Shown here: positions 48,500 through 58,049 of the stretch, piece by piece
Layout: each line of letters begins with the position of its first letter
Position numbering within the stretch: the first letter of the stretch is position 1
NCBI RefSeq assembly: GCF_022846435.1
Contig: NZ_AP025627.1
Span: 3,752,933-3,816,932 of the forward strand
Source of the DNA: Parageobacillus sp. KH3-4
GTDB taxonomy: Bacteria; Bacillota; Bacilli; Bacillales; Anoxybacillaceae
Length of the DNA: 64,000 nucleotides
Direction: 5' to 3'
Made by a program: the position numbers and the translations under genes
Notes under the pieces: model-generated
Told to the model about the DNA's origin: nothing
Databases searched by the model: none
What the model saw: only the letters and a program-made list of their open reading frames with translations

Positions 48500-49600
48500 T
48501 TAAACATTAAAGCGGAAATAAATAATATCGCCGTCCTGCACTTCGTAATCTTTCCCCTCTAACCGGATTTTTCCTGCCTCGCGCGCCGCCGCCATCGATC
48601 CAGCCGCGACTAAATCCTCGTAAGAAACCGTTTCCGCGCGAATAAATCCCCGTTCAAAATCCGAGTGAATAATTCCCGCGCACTCTGGAGCTTTCATCCC
48701 TCGCCGGAACGTCCATGCGCGCACTTCTTGTTCCCCAGCGGTAAAAAACGTTGCCAATCCGAGCAAGTTATATGACGCGCGAATTAATTGGTCCAGCCCC
48801 GATTGTTCGATGCCAAGTTCTCGTAAAAACAGCTCTTTTTCCTCATCATCCAATTGCGCGATTTCTTCTTCAATTTTGGCGCAAACAACGATTACCTCGG
48901 CGTTATCGCTTTGCGCGAATTCGCGGACTTGTTTGACAAACGGGTTGTCATCTGGATTGGCGACATCTTCTTCCCCGACGTTCGCAACATATAACATCGG
49001 TTTAATCGTTAATAGATGAAGCTGCTTTACCACCTTCATTTCCTCTTCTGTAAAGGAAAGCGTGCGCGCCGGTTTTCCTGCCTCAAACGTTTCTTTTAGG
49101 CGCATAAGAATATCGTATTCAAAAACAGCGTCTTTATCTTTTTGTTTCGCGATTTTGCCGACGCGGTCTATGCGTTTATCGACCGTTTCTAAGTCGGCGA
49201 AAACAAGCTCTAAATTAATTGTTTCAATGTCGGCAAGCGGATCGACTTTTCCCGCCACATGGGTTATATTTTCATCCGTAAAACAACGGACGACTTGGCA
49301 AATCGCATCGACTTGGCGAATATGCGATAAAAATTTATTGCCAAGCCCTTCGCCTTTGCTCGCCCCTTTGACGATGCCAGCGATATCAGTAAATTCGAAC
49401 ACGGTCGGTACTGTACGCTTCGGCTTGAACATTTCTGTCAACACTTTCAGCCGTTCATCCGGCACTTCAACAATGCCGACATTCGGCTCGATCGTACAGA
49501 AAGGGTAGTTGGCGGACTCTGCCCCCGCTTTTGTAATCGCATTAAACAGCGTCGATTTTCCGACGTTTGGCAAACCGACGATTCCTGCTGTTAATCCCAT
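48500..49600 (-). CDS. ychF: Redox-regulated ATPase/GTPase YchF (Obg family)
   Basis: TRAFAC-class P-loop protein of 366 residues that in most species prefers ATP and binds ribosomes. G1 motif GLPNVGKSTLF starts at residue 8; a coiled coil occupies about 130-200 and the C-terminal TGS domain about 280-365 (VQDGDIIYFRFNV). The ATG at 49600 is 6 bases from GAGGAGTG. Known as YyaF/EngD in B. subtilis, in the same position. No terminator for this gene is obvious before the rpsF promoter. Confidence 0.96.
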   Translation of the reverse strand: MGLTAGIVGLPNVGKSTLFNAITKAGAESANYPFCTIEPNVGIVEVPDERLKVLTEMFKPKRTVPTVFEFTDIAGIVKGASKGEGLGNKFLSHIRQVDAICQVVRCFTDENITHVAGKVDPLADIETINLELVFADLETVDKRIDRVGKIAKQKDKDAVFEYDILMRLKETFEAGKPARTLSFTEEEMKVVKQLHLLTIKPMLYVANVGEEDVANPDDNPFVKQVREFAQSDNAEVIVVCAKIEEEIAQLDDEEKELFLRELGIEQSGLDQLIRASYNLLGLATFFTAGEQEVRAWTFRRGMKAPECAGIIHSDFERGFIRAETVSYEDLVAAGSMAAAREAGKIRLEGKDYEVQDGDIIYFRFNV

Positions 49601-49765
49601 CGTTTCCACTCCTCTTTTCCGTTCACATGATTAAGTCCCAGAGATCGTGTAAAAAAAGAAAACGGCAAAAAGCGATTTTAGTAATGGACTGAAAGCGGAA
49701 TTTACCACAAATAATTAGGAAATTGAGCTTCCGTTCATGCCTTCCCTCATTATAGTGAGTACAAA

Positions 49766-49804
49766 AGAAAATGACAAGCGCCCTCGTGCGCTAGTCATTT
49801 TCCA
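49766..49804 (-). terminator. Terminator overlapping the 3' end of yyaE
   Basis: On the minus strand GAAAATGACTAGCGC pairs with GCGCTTGTCATTTTC (one mismatch), followed by TTTTG. The stop codon TAG and the last two sense codons lie inside the left arm of the stem. Confidence 0.82.
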
Positions 49805-51803
49805 CTTTTTCAATATTGACTAAACAGTCGTATAAAGTGCTGCCGCGCCCGTTGTCCGATTCGCGGTCCGATGTTAACACATTGACCGCCCCGCCAAATT
49901 TCGCCCATTGCCCTTCATCGATATTGATCGTTTTTGGATGGGCTTTAGCAAGGATTTTTACCGTTCCAATTAATTCGCCGCGGTCGTTAAACACTCTCGC
50001 TTTATCTCCCTCCGCCAATCCTTTCTCTTCGGCAACATCTTTCGATACTTCAATTTTAAGCGACTGAATCGATTCAACGAGATGGTAATGCTGCGAGTGG
50101 TTGGAGCGAAGCGGGTGAATCGTCAACAAACGGTACGGATATTTTTTCGCTAATAGCGGATTAGCGATTTCTGACTCGGCCGGATACAAGATTTGCAGTT
50201 TGCCGTTCATTCCCTTTTGCTGCGCCAACGCGGAAGTAAACTCATATTTGCCGCTTGGCGTTTGGAAACGGTAATCGCTCCATGGGACGGGCTGAACTGG
50301 GAGAAGCAGATGTTTTTCTTCTTTCAGCCGCTCGAGCGTAATTCCGTATCGTTCCAACGGCTTTAGCCCCATTTTTAAAAATTCTTCCCTTGTATAAGCA
50401 AAATCAGCGGCAAAGCCAAGCCGCTTCGCCAGCTCCGTCCAAATCCAAAGATCAGATTTGGCTTCACCCGGCGGTTCAATGAGCTTTGGCCCATAATTGA
50501 CATAAGCGTGATACATGGAAGAGTAATAAACATCTTCCTCTTCAAACACAGTTGTTACTGGCAATACGTAATCCGCAAGCGCGGCGGTATCGGTCATGAA
50601 TTGTTCGAATACAACGACCGTATCCACGGACTGGAACGCCTTTTTCACCAAGTTCGTGTTCGGCACTTGTGTAAGTGGATTGCCGCATGTCACGATAATC
50701 ATCTTAATATCCGGGTTTGTCGCCTGCAAAATGCCTTCCGCCTGCTTCATCATCGTGAACGTGCGGGACGCAGTTTTTCGCTCTGCAAGCGCGAGCGCGG
50801 CAATATCAAAGCATTGCCCGACTTGTAGATTGCCGAAATTCGCCCCGCCTCCCGGAATGCCAACATTGCCGCTTATCGCTACAAGCGCGTCAATCCAGCG
50901 GATTGTATTGCCGCCATTGGCATATCGCTGCATGCCAAGCCCCAAATATGTCGCAGTCGGACGATTTCCGTAAATCATGGCTAACTCTGTTATCACGCTG
51001 CGTTCTACTTCGGTAAGCCGCTCAATTTTTTCCATTGTTATGTTTTCCAGCATCGCTTCGACATCGGCAAACCCAACCGTATGCCGCGCAATAAACGAAC
51101 GATCCTCTAAACCTAGGCGCAACATTTCCTTCATTATTCCCATCGCCAAAAATGCATCCATCCCCGGCTTGACCGATACATACATATCGGCGATTTGCGC
51201 CGTTTGCTGGAACAACGGATCAATGACGATGATTTTTGTTCCCCGTTTTTTTGCGGCGAGAAGATGCTGAAATAAATGCATATTCGTCCGCGCTACGTTT
51301 CTCCCCCAAATGACCACATGGCGGCTATTTTGGATATCTTCTGGAGCATGGCTATAGGAATTGCCGAAATCCCATGTTTGCGCCTCGATCCCGGCTCCCC
51401 AGCACAAGCTGCCAGTCAGCTCCGTCACGCCGCCGTAACAATTAAAAAACCGCTTGTCTAAATTTTTTAACAGTCCGTTATTCGCGTAATCATGGCTATG
51501 TAGGACAGCGGTTGTCCCATAGCGGTCTTTTATTTCCTTCAGTTTGTCCGCCACTTCATCGAGCGCCTGCTCCCATGAAATACGGACAAACTGACCATTA
51601 ACTTTTTTCAACGGATACAAAAGGCGTTCGCTTGAATTTGTCCGCTCCTTGAGCATGCGGCCGCGGGCGCAAATCTTCCCTTGCGTAATCGGATGTGTTT
51701 CATCTCCGTCCACTTTTGCCACTTTTCCGTCTCGGACGGTCACTTTTAACCCGCACACATCCCAACAATTTAACGGGCACGATGTGACGTGTATTTCTTC
51801 CAT
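49791..51803 (-). CDS. yyaE: Molybdopterin-dependent oxidoreductase (YyaE-like)
   Basis: Member of the DMSO reductase / formate dehydrogenase superfamily, 670 residues. The N-terminal 4Fe-4S motif is C9-x3-C13-x3-C17-x27-C45 (CPLNCWDVC and ICARGR); molybdopterin-dinucleotide binding segments include WGRNVARTNMH and VTCGNPLTQVPN, and a C-terminal MopB-type domain (about 550-665) with HPLRSNHSQHYHL. No signal peptide or partner subunit is visible, so it is likely cytoplasmic. Substrate unknown. The ATG at 51803 lies downstream of GGAG. It occupies the same position as yyaE in B. subtilis. Confidence 0.88.
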   Translation of the reverse strand: MEEIHVTSCPLNCWDVCGLKVTVRDGKVAKVDGDETHPITQGKICARGRMLKERTNSSERLLYPLKKVNGQFVRISWEQALDEVADKLKEIKDRYGTTAVLHSHDYANNGLLKNLDKRFFNCYGGVTELTGSLCWGAGIEAQTWDFGNSYSHAPEDIQNSRHVVIWGRNVARTNMHLFQHLLAAKKRGTKIIVIDPLFQQTAQIADMYVSVKPGMDAFLAMGIMKEMLRLGLEDRSFIARHTVGFADVEAMLENITMEKIERLTEVERSVITELAMIYGNRPTATYLGLGMQRYANGGNTIRWIDALVAISGNVGIPGGGANFGNLQVGQCFDIAALALAERKTASRTFTMMKQAEGILQATNPDIKMIIVTCGNPLTQVPNTNLVKKAFQSVDTVVVFEQFMTDTAALADYVLPVTTVFEEEDVYYSSMYHAYVNYGPKLIEPPGEAKSDLWIWTELAKRLGFAADFAYTREEFLKMGLKPLERYGITLERLKEEKHLLLPVQPVPWSDYRFQTPSGKYEFTSALAQQKGMNGKLQILYPAESEIANPLLAKKYPYRLLTIHPLRSNHSQHYHLVESIQSLKIEVSKDVAEEKGLAEGDKARVFNDRGELIGTVKILAKAHPKTINIDEGQWAKFGGAVNVLTSDRESDNGRGSTLYDCLVNIEKVEND

Positions 51804-51846
51804 AACTCTTCTCTCCTCTTTTTGCTACAGAAAGAGCATGAGGTTG

Positions 51847-52041
51847 TTATTCCTCATGCTTGACTAACACTTTTTTCATCTTTCTCACAAATTCTTTTCG
51901 CGGCAGCAGCACGCTATGGGCGCATCCTTCGCATTTAATGCGGATATCGGCACCCAAACGGATCACTTTCCATCGGTTCGTGCCGCACGGATGCGGCTTT
52001 TTCATCTCGACGATATCATACAATCCAAATTCTTTATCCAT
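51847..52041 (-). CDS. yyzM: DUF951 family protein YyzM
   Basis: Small protein of 64 residues with KPHPCGTNRWKVIRLGADIRIKCEGCAHSVLLPRKEF, the DUF951 pattern. Cys19 with the CEGC pair may bind metal or nucleic acid; the role is unknown. AAGGTGGGGGTG stands before the ATG. It follows mscS by 22 bases and probably shares its transcript. Conserved next to the ychF/parB region in Bacillaceae. Confidence 0.9.
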   Translation of the reverse strand: MDKEFGLYDIVEMKKPHPCGTNRWKVIRLGADIRIKCEGCAHSVLLPRKEFVRKMKKVLVKHEE

Positions 52042-52062
52042 CCGCTCACCCCCACCTTTTGC

Positions 52063-52956
52063 TTAGGCGTTTTCGTTCGCTTGCGAAGTCGCTTCGTTTT
52101 CCTGACCTTGACGATTATACAAAACAAGACGCGGAAATGGAATTTCGATTCCTTTTTTGTCCAAATGCATTTTTACTTCTTTTCGAATTGCTCTTGCAAC
52201 CGAAATATGGCGCATTGGTTTTGTTTCACAAACAATACGTATCACTACTTCCGAACTAGCCAAATTTTGCACGCCTAACAACTCAGGTGGAGCAACCATA
52301 TCTTCATATTTTTCCGGCAGCTGCGGCAAAAGTTCGCGAATCGCTTCCTCTGCCTTCTCGATGTCTTCTTCATAGGCGATGCTGACATCCACTACGGCAA
52401 CACTATTATTTAAGGAATAGTTCGTCACTTGCGTAATGCTTCCATTTGGCAAAATATGAACTTCCCCTGTCCAGCTTTTAATTTTTGTTACCCTTAAACC
52501 AATCGCCTCGACATATCCTTCGAAATTGCCGATTCGCACGTAATCTCCAACAGCGAACTGGTCTTCAAAAATAATAAAAAACCCGGTAATGACATCTTTT
52601 ACTAAACTTTGCGCGCCAAAACCGACGGCAAGCCCAACAATTCCAGCGCCTGCCAAAATCGCTTTTACTTCCACGCCAAGCGTATCTAAAATCATAATCA
52701 GCGCAATAAAACATAATACGTACGTGATCACATTATCAAGCAGTCTTACCAATGTCGCTTCCCGGCGCTCGGAAATACGGATCGGCGCCTTTTGCCGCAT
52801 TTTAAAAATATTGTGGACAGCAATTTTTAAAATTTTTAAAATAATAAAACACAGCAATAAAATAATGGTGATTTTAAGTGCTCCTGCCCCTAAACTTCCC
52901 CAAAACTCTTCGTTCGTGACGAATCCAAATAAACGGTCCAAATTAACTGTATCCAA
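52063..52956 (-). CDS. mscS: Small-conductance mechanosensitive channel MscS
   Basis: Membrane channel that opens on osmotic downshock, 297 residues. Three N-terminal helices end with the pore-lining TM3 segment AGIVGLAVGFGAQSLVKD near 95-115, followed by the beta domain with GDYVRIGNFEGYVEAIGLR and a C-terminal cytoplasmic alpha/beta part. The start is TTG at 52956 with GAGGTG 9 bases upstream; no ATG gives a better N-terminus. It heads a short unit with yyzM. Confidence 0.9.
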   Translation of the reverse strand: MDTVNLDRLFGFVTNEEFWGSLGAGALKITIILLLCFIILKILKIAVHNIFKMRQKAPIRISERREATLVRLLDNVITYVLCFIALIMILDTLGVEVKAILAGAGIVGLAVGFGAQSLVKDVITGFFIIFEDQFAVGDYVRIGNFEGYVEAIGLRVTKIKSWTGEVHILPNGSITQVTNYSLNNSVAVVDVSIAYEEDIEKAEEAIRELLPQLPEKYEDMVAPPELLGVQNLASSEVVIRIVCETKPMRHISVARAIRKEVKMHLDKKGIEIPFPRLVLYNRQGQENEATSQANENA

Positions 52957-53054
52957 TGTTGTTCACACCTCTGCATCGTTTTGCATTTTCACCTCTTTTA
53001 TTTTAGCAAGATCGCCAATCAATTTGTAGTAATAAACTAAACAAAGGCCCGAAT

Positions 53055-53084
53055 GTATATAATTTTCGCATTTTCCGTATACTG
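53055..53084 (+). promoter_or_regulatory. Candidate sigma-F/sigma-G promoter of yyaC
   Basis: GTATA (53055-53059) and TATACTG (53078-53084) are 18 bases apart, matching the -35 GHATR fully and the -10 CATNHTA at five of seven positions. The gene encodes a spore protein, which supports forespore control. The match is partial. Confidence 0.4.
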
Positions 53085-53117
53085 TTAATACTTGGAGCGA
53101 AAATTTAGGAGTGGAGT

Positions 53118-53744
53118 ATGATGAGCATATCATCTATTTTTTTCTCGCCAAAAAATGAAAAAGAACATATTTTCCACGATGAACAAGGAGCTGCTTCATT
53201 AATAGCGCTGCGGCTTGTTTCGCTGCTTCCTTCCCCTTTATCGCAGCCTGCTGCCATTGTTTGCATCGGAACAGACCGTTCGACAGGAGATTCGCTTGGA
53301 CCGCTTGTCGGCACCATGTTAAAAGAAAAACGTCTTTCTCATTTTCATGTATATGGAACGTTAGAAGAGCCAATCCATGCCGTAAACCTGGAAGAAAAAA
53401 TCACCGCGATTCGCACTATTCATCATGACACGCTGATGATTGCCATTGATGCCTGCTTAGGAAGGCTCAAAAGCGTCGGCGCTATTACGATCGCGAAAGG
53501 GCCGGTGCGGCCGGGCGCCGGAGTGAATAAACAGCTTCCTCCTGTCGGCGATCTTCATATTACCGGAGTAGTAAATGTTAGCGGGTTTATGGAATTTTTC
53601 GTTTTGCAAAATACCCGCCTCCATCTTGTAATGAACATGGCAAAAGTGATCGCAAATGGCATCGTTGAAGCAGATCGGCAGTTAAGCCGAAAAGAATATA
53701 TGGAAAATACATCCATTATCAAAAAACGCCATCAGCCATTCTAA
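53118..53744 (+). CDS. yyaC: Spore protein YyaC (GPR-like fold, DUF1256)
   Basis: Protein of 208 residues of the YyaC family, related in fold to the germination protease GPR. Characteristic segment: CIGTDRSTGDSLGPLVGT near 46-63 with acidic residues at the GPR-like active site, then DACLGRL and GVVNVSGFMEF. It may act in the forespore; direct activity is not established. AGGAG lies 6 bases before the ATG at 53118. It is the only gene on the plus strand in the right part of the window, with a forespore-type promoter candidate. Confidence 0.9.
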   Translation: MMSISSIFFSPKNEKEHIFHDEQGAASLIALRLVSLLPSPLSQPAAIVCIGTDRSTGDSLGPLVGTMLKEKRLSHFHVYGTLEEPIHAVNLEEKITAIRTIHHDTLMIAIDACLGRLKSVGAITIAKGPVRPGAGVNKQLPPVGDLHITGVVNVSGFMEFFVLQNTRLHLVMNMAKVIANGIVEADRQLSRKEYMENTSIIKKRHQPF

Positions 53745-53753
53745 TTAGCAACC

Positions 53754-53783
53754 CCCTTTTTGTTTCAATGAACAAAAAGAAGG
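53754..53783. terminator. Weak shared terminator between yyaC and the DUF554 gene
   Basis: CTTTTTGTT and AACAAAAAG form a 9-bp AT-rich stem around the DUF554 stop codon, between two converging genes. Low GC, so a weak terminator at best. Confidence 0.3.
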
Positions 53784-54493
53784 CGATTGTTTTCAAAAAA
53801 ATAAAGAATGGAAACCGCCAAAGCGGTTACAATCATGCTAGGCAGCAAATTTGCTACGCGTATATTCGTCACACCAATCATGTTTAAACCAATCGCGATA
53901 ATTAAAATTCCCCCCGTTGCGGTCGATTCGGCAATAAACGAATCGACAATTTCTTTTGGCACCCATCTTTCAATTTGTGTGGCAAGCAGCGCGATCCCCC
54001 CTTCATACATTATGACGGGAGCCGCTGAAAAAATAACGCCAATACCTAGGGTCGCCGTTAAAATAATGCTCGCGAAGCCGTCCAAAATCGATTTCGTGTA
54101 CAAAACGCGATGGTCACCGCGCAATCCGCTATCAAGCGCGCCAACAATCGCCATAGCGCCAACGACAAATAATAATGTGGCGCTGACGAACCCTCTTGCA
54201 ATATCCCCCTGCTTGTTTCCTCTCATTTTTTTCTCGATCCATTCTCCCAGCTGATTTAACTTGCGATCCCAATCCCATATTTCTCCCAACACCCCGCCAA
54301 GAACAAGACTAAAAATGACAATGAGAAATTGTTCGCTTTTCATCCCCATTTGAATCCCAAGCAGCGCTACGGCAAGCCCGATTCCGCCCATGACCGTTTC
54401 CTTCACCCGCTCGGGAATATCATCAAATAATTTTCCTAACAATGACCCGATCACAATACAAATCCCATTCACAATCGTCCCTAACAGCACCAC
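53765..54493 (-). CDS. DUF554 membrane protein (YqgA/YdfK-like)
   Basis: Integral membrane protein of 242 residues with six or seven helices, DUF554 family: VLLGTIVNGICIVIGSLLG at the N-terminus, SATLLFVVGAMAIVGALDSGLRGD in the middle, and STATGGILIIAIGLNMI near the C-terminus. Possible transporter; function unknown. The start is GTG at 54493, 8 bases after AGGAGG. It follows parB by 51 bases and may be part of the parA-parB transcript. Confidence 0.88.
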   Translation of the reverse strand: MVLLGTIVNGICIVIGSLLGKLFDDIPERVKETVMGGIGLAVALLGIQMGMKSEQFLIVIFSLVLGGVLGEIWDWDRKLNQLGEWIEKKMRGNKQGDIARGFVSATLLFVVGAMAIVGALDSGLRGDHRVLYTKSILDGFASIILTATLGIGVIFSAAPVIMYEGGIALLATQIERWVPKEIVDSFIAESTATGGILIIAIGLNMIGVTNIRVANLLPSMIVTALAVSILYFFENNRLLFVH

Positions 54494-54544
54494 AAGTGTT
54501 TCCTCCTAGCCGCAAAAAAATAAACCACCAATATGATGGCTCGC

Positions 54545-55402
54545 TTATTCATCGAATCGCACATTTAATAATTCTAATATTCTTTCTAAATCTTCGGGAG
54601 AGAAAAATTCAATCTCGATTTTCCCCTTTTTTCGAGTTTGTTTAATCGTCACGTTCGTTCCGAGTTTTTCCCGTAGCAATGATTCGCTTTCCTTCAAAAA
54701 AACGCTTTTTTCCACTGGTTTTCGCTTCGATGTTTCACGTGAAACATTTTTGTTCATTTCTTGAATGAGCTTCTCCAGCTGGCGAACGTTCAACTGCTCA
54801 CGAATAATGCGGTCAACAACGAGTTTCATCTTATTTTTGTGTTTCAGTCCTAACAGCGCCCGCCCATGCCCCATCGAAATCGTTCCATCTACAATCAGTT
54901 TTTGTACATCCTTTGGCAACGATAATAAGCGAAGATGGTTGGCAATATGGGGGCGACTTTTCCCGACGCGGCTGGCAATTTCCTCTTGCGTAAGCTGCAA
55001 TTGATCCATTAGCGTTTTATACGCCATTGCTTCTTCGATCGGATTTAAATCTTCACGCTGCAAATTTTCCAACAGAGCAAATTCCATCATCTGTTGATCC
55101 GTTAATTCCCGAACGACGACCGGAACGGTTTCTAAATTTGCTTCTTTTGCGGCACGATAACGCCGTTCCCCGACGACAATCTCAAACCCTTTTATACTTT
55201 TCCGCACGATGAGCGGCTGCAAAATCCCATGCTGCAAAATCGACTGTTTCAATTCTTCAATCGCTTCCGGATGAAACGTTTTCCGCGGCTGGTAAGGATT
55301 TGGATGAAGCTGGCGAATATCCACTTCTTTTATCGTCTCTTCTTCCTTTAACGCCAAATGGGAAAACAGCGCATCGATCCCTTTTCCAAGACCTTTAGCC
55401 AC
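54545..55402 (-). CDS. parB: Chromosome partitioning protein ParB (Spo0J)
   Basis: CTP-dependent DNA clamp that loads at parS and organises the origin region, 285 residues. N-terminal CTPase fold with GERRYRAAK near 77-85, the [14 protein letters not shown] motif, a central HTH (about 135-165, [22 protein letters not shown]) that reads parS, and a C-terminal dimerisation domain. LGKGIDALF at the N-terminus is the ParA-stimulating peptide. Codons for NVSRET include a perfect parS. The start overlaps parA by 8 bases. Confidence 0.97.
   Translation of the reverse strand: MAKGLGKGIDALFSHLALKEEETIKEVDIRQLHPNPYQPRKTFHPEAIEELKQSILQHGILQPLIVRKSIKGFEIVVGERRYRAAKEANLETVPVVVRELTDQQMMEFALLENLQREDLNPIEEAMAYKTLMDQLQLTQEEIASRVGKSRPHIANHLRLLSLPKDVQKLIVDGTISMGHGRALLGLKHKNKMKLVVDRIIREQLNVRQLEKLIQEMNKNVSRETSKRKPVEKSVFLKESESLLREKLGTNVTIKQTRKKGKIEIEFFSPEDLERILELLNVRFDE
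54731..54746. other. parS: parS site inside parB
   Basis: TGTTTCACGTGAAACA, a perfect 16-bp palindrome, identical to the one in walK. B. subtilis carries its best-studied parS site inside spo0J too. Confidence 0.95.
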
Positions 55403-56156
55403 GCTCTAACACCTCCTTCGCCAATTCTAAGTATACTTCCGCGCCCCGCGATTTTACGTCGTACAAAATAATCGGTTTTCCGTGGCTTGGCGCTTCGCTT
55501 AACCGGACATTTCGCGGGATAATTGTGTTATATACTTTTTCGCGGAAATATTTTTTTACTTCTTCAATCACTTGAATCCCTAAATTCGTGCGGGCATCCA
55601 GCATTGTTAGCAAAACGCCTTCAAGCCGCAATTCGTTATTTAGATGTTTTTGTACAAGCCGAATCGTATTTAATAGCTGACTAAGCCCTTCGAGCGCGTA
55701 ATATTCGCATTGCACGGGAATAAGGACGGAACTGGCTGCCGTTAACGCGTTTAGCGTTAATAGTCCTAAAGAAGGAGGACAATCAATAATAATAAAGTCG
55801 TATGTTTCCCGCAGCGGATCGAGCGCATTTTTTAAGCGGATTTCGCGGGAAATAACCGATACGAGTTCAATTTCCGCCCCCGCTAACTGGATGGTTGCCG
55901 GGATAATATGTAGATTTTCAATATTGGTTGGTCTTATCACATCTTTCGCTTTTAAATCTCCGACCAGAACGTTATAAATGCACTCATCGACGTCGCCTTT
56001 TTCAATTCCGATTCCACTTGTCGCATTTCCTTGCGGGTCGACGTCAACAAGCAATACTTTTTTTCCGATATGCGCTAAACAAGCGGCTAAATTAACCGCC
56101 GTGGTCGTCTTTCCGACTCCGCCTTTTTGATTTGCAATCGCAATTACTTTGCCCAC
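55395..56156 (-). CDS. parA: Chromosome partitioning ATPase ParA (Soj)
   Basis: Walker-type ATPase of 253 residues that works with ParB in origin segregation and regulates DnaA. The deviant Walker A motif is [15 protein letters not shown] starting near residue 10; switch segments [12 protein letters not shown] and [14 protein letters not shown] follow. No N-terminal HTH, as usual for chromosomal Soj. The ATG at 56156 is downstream of a GGTGG. parB follows with an 8-base overlap. Confidence 0.97.
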   Translation of the reverse strand: MGKVIAIANQKGGVGKTTTAVNLAACLAHIGKKVLLVDVDPQGNATSGIGIEKGDVDECIYNVLVGDLKAKDVIRPTNIENLHIIPATIQLAGAEIELVSVISREIRLKNALDPLRETYDFIIIDCPPSLGLLTLNALTAASSVLIPVQCEYYALEGLSQLLNTIRLVQKHLNNELRLEGVLLTMLDARTNLGIQVIEEVKKYFREKVYNTIIPRNVRLSEAPSHGKPIILYDVKSRGAEVYLELAKEVLERG

Positions 56157-56369
56157 GATGCCACCTACCTCTAATTGGTACTCATATGTTTATTTTAACA
56201 TGAAATAAATAAAACGGCTTGTTTTCGATGCACGTAAAGAAAAAAGGATCAAGTAAAATCCACCCTCATCTAATCTGATCATTGGGAAACTAAATCGCAT
56301 TTGCTATTCCTAATACTTAATTGAAAAAACCGGGCCTTGAACACTGGTTACGGGCATAAAATTATAGAA

Positions 56370-56402
56370 AGAAAAAACCCCATCAAAGGCAACTTGATGA
56401 GG
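56370..56402 (-). terminator. Terminator of noc
   Basis: CCCCATCAA pairs with TTGATGAGG (one G-T pair); on the minus strand TTTTTTCTTTC follows. It lies about 20 bases after the noc stop and separates noc from the parA-parB unit. Confidence 0.82.
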
Positions 56403-56422
56403 TAAAACATTTTTGGAGCCAT

Positions 56423-57265
56423 TTACTTTTTCGGAATGCGAATCGTAATTTGATAATAGTCTTCAAATTCTTCTTCTTCGGAATCAACCGCTACGCCGCT
56501 GTTCGCCACCATCGTGAGCGACTGCCGGATCGTGTTGACGGCGATACGCATATCTTTACTAAGCGCTTTTCGTTTTGGCTTCGGTTTTCGATTCATCGAT
56601 TCGAGCATTTTTAATACACGGTCTTCCGTTTGTTTGACATTTAATTGCTTTTCAATAATTTCTCGCAGCAATTTTAATTGTTTTTCTTTATCTTTTAAGA
56701 CAATTAATGCACGTGCATGACGCTCCGTAATGGTCCGCTGCAAAAGCGCTTCCTGCACTTCTTGCGGCAGCTTTAATAGGCGCAATTTATTTGCGATCGT
56801 CGATTGCCCCTTTCCGAGCCGTTGCGCCAATGCCTCTTGTGTCAAATTATGCAGTTCCAACAGCTTTGCGTATGCCATCGCTTCCTCAATCGGCGTCAGC
56901 TCTTCCCGCTGCAAATTCTCAATTAATGCTACCGAGGCGGTTTCTTTGTCGTTTAAATTTTTGACAATCGCTGGAATTTCCGACCAACCAAGCTTTTGAA
57001 CGGCGCGCCATCTTCGTTCTCCCGCAATAATTTCAAACTTTCCATCCTCGCATTCACGAACAACAATCGGCTGGATAATGCCATGCGTATGGATCGTTAA
57101 CGCTAGCTCCTCAATTTTTTCCTCGTCAAAAATCGTTCGCGGTTGGAAACGGTTCGGAATAATTTTAGAAACCGGAATTTTTTTTATTTCTTCTTTTTCT
57201 CGTTTTCCCATTTCTTCCTGTTCCTTTTCGCCAAAGCTAAAGAAGCGAGAGAAAGGATGTTTCAT
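56423..57265 (-). CDS. noc: Nucleoid occlusion protein Noc
   Basis: ParB paralogue of 280 residues that binds NBS sites across the chromosome and the membrane to stop division over the nucleoid. The N-terminal amphipathic segment [18 protein letters not shown] is the membrane-targeting helix of Noc; GERRWRAVQ is the CTP-binding motif, and the HTH is [22 protein letters not shown]. The start at 57265 is supported by a nearby GGTGG. I saw no perfect NBS (ATTTCCCGGGAAAT) in the window. Confidence 0.95.
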   Translation of the reverse strand: MKHPFSRFFSFGEKEQEEMGKREKEEIKKIPVSKIIPNRFQPRTIFDEEKIEELALTIHTHGIIQPIVVRECEDGKFEIIAGERRWRAVQKLGWSEIPAIVKNLNDKETASVALIENLQREELTPIEEAMAYAKLLELHNLTQEALAQRLGKGQSTIANKLRLLKLPQEVQEALLQRTITERHARALIVLKDKEKQLKLLREIIEKQLNVKQTEDRVLKMLESMNRKPKPKRKALSKDMRIAVNTIRQSLTMVANSGVAVDSEEEEFEDYYQITIRIPKK

Positions 57266-57310
57266 TCCCCTACACCACCTTTAAAAACTCTCCCCTAAAA
57301 TGTAAAAAGC

Positions 57311-58027
57311 TCACTCAATCGGTTGCTTATTCGGCATTCCCGGTTTGCGAGGATATTTGTTTGGCGTGCTTCGCACTTTTTGGATGAAAATAATCGTTCG
57401 TTCGCTTTGCTCCATCGGCAGCGTAAATCGCTCGACGGCGGAAACTTCCCCGCCAAGCACGTGAATCGCTTTTTTGCCTTGTTCCAATTCTTCTTGTGCC
57501 GAAGCGGCTTTCATGGCGATAAAAGTGCCGTTTACTTTGACGAGCGGAAGACATAACTCGCTTAATACGGGCATCCGCGCCACCGCCCTTGCGATGACGA
57601 CATCAAATGATTCACGGAATTCTTTGTTTCTCCCAAACGTTTCGGCGCGATCGTGATAAAACGCAACATCGGCCAATCCTAATTCAGCAGCCAAATGCTG
57701 CAGAAAGTTGATGCGCTTTTGCAATGAATCGACAACCGACAATTTCAAATGCGGAAAGCAAATTTTTAACGGAACGCTTGGAAATCCCGCTCCCGCTCCT
57801 ACATCGCAAAGCGATAAAGACCGGGAAAAATCATAGTAAAAAGCTGGGGAAAGGGAATCAAAAAAATGCTTTAAATACACGCTGGGCTTGTCCGTGATCG
57901 CAGTTAAATTCATCTTTTCATTCCATTCGATGAGCAATTCATAATACCGTTCAAATCGTGCCAATGCTTGAGAAGAAAGCGAAACGCCTTTCTCCTCAAG
58001 CATAGCCTGAAACTGTGCTGTATCCAT
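57311..58027 (-). CDS. rsmG: 16S rRNA G527 N7-methyltransferase RsmG
   Basis: SAM-dependent methyltransferase that makes m7G527 in 16S rRNA, 238 residues, the standard length. The SAM-binding motif is [16 protein letters not shown] near 70-85; further family elements are [10 protein letters not shown] and [12 protein letters not shown]. The ATG at 58027 is 8 bases from GGAAAGG; a longer in-frame start would overlap mnmG. Follows mnmG by 22 bases and precedes noc, as in B. subtilis. Confidence 0.95.
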   Translation of the reverse strand: MDTAQFQAMLEEKGVSLSSQALARFERYYELLIEWNEKMNLTAITDKPSVYLKHFFDSLSPAFYYDFSRSLSLCDVGAGAGFPSVPLKICFPHLKLSVVDSLQKRINFLQHLAAELGLADVAFYHDRAETFGRNKEFRESFDVVIARAVARMPVLSELCLPLVKVNGTFIAMKAASAQEELEQGKKAIHVLGGEVSAVERFTLPMEQSERTIIFIQKVRSTPNKYPRKPGMPNKQPIE

Positions 58028-58049
58028 ACGCCAATCCTTTCCTTCATTT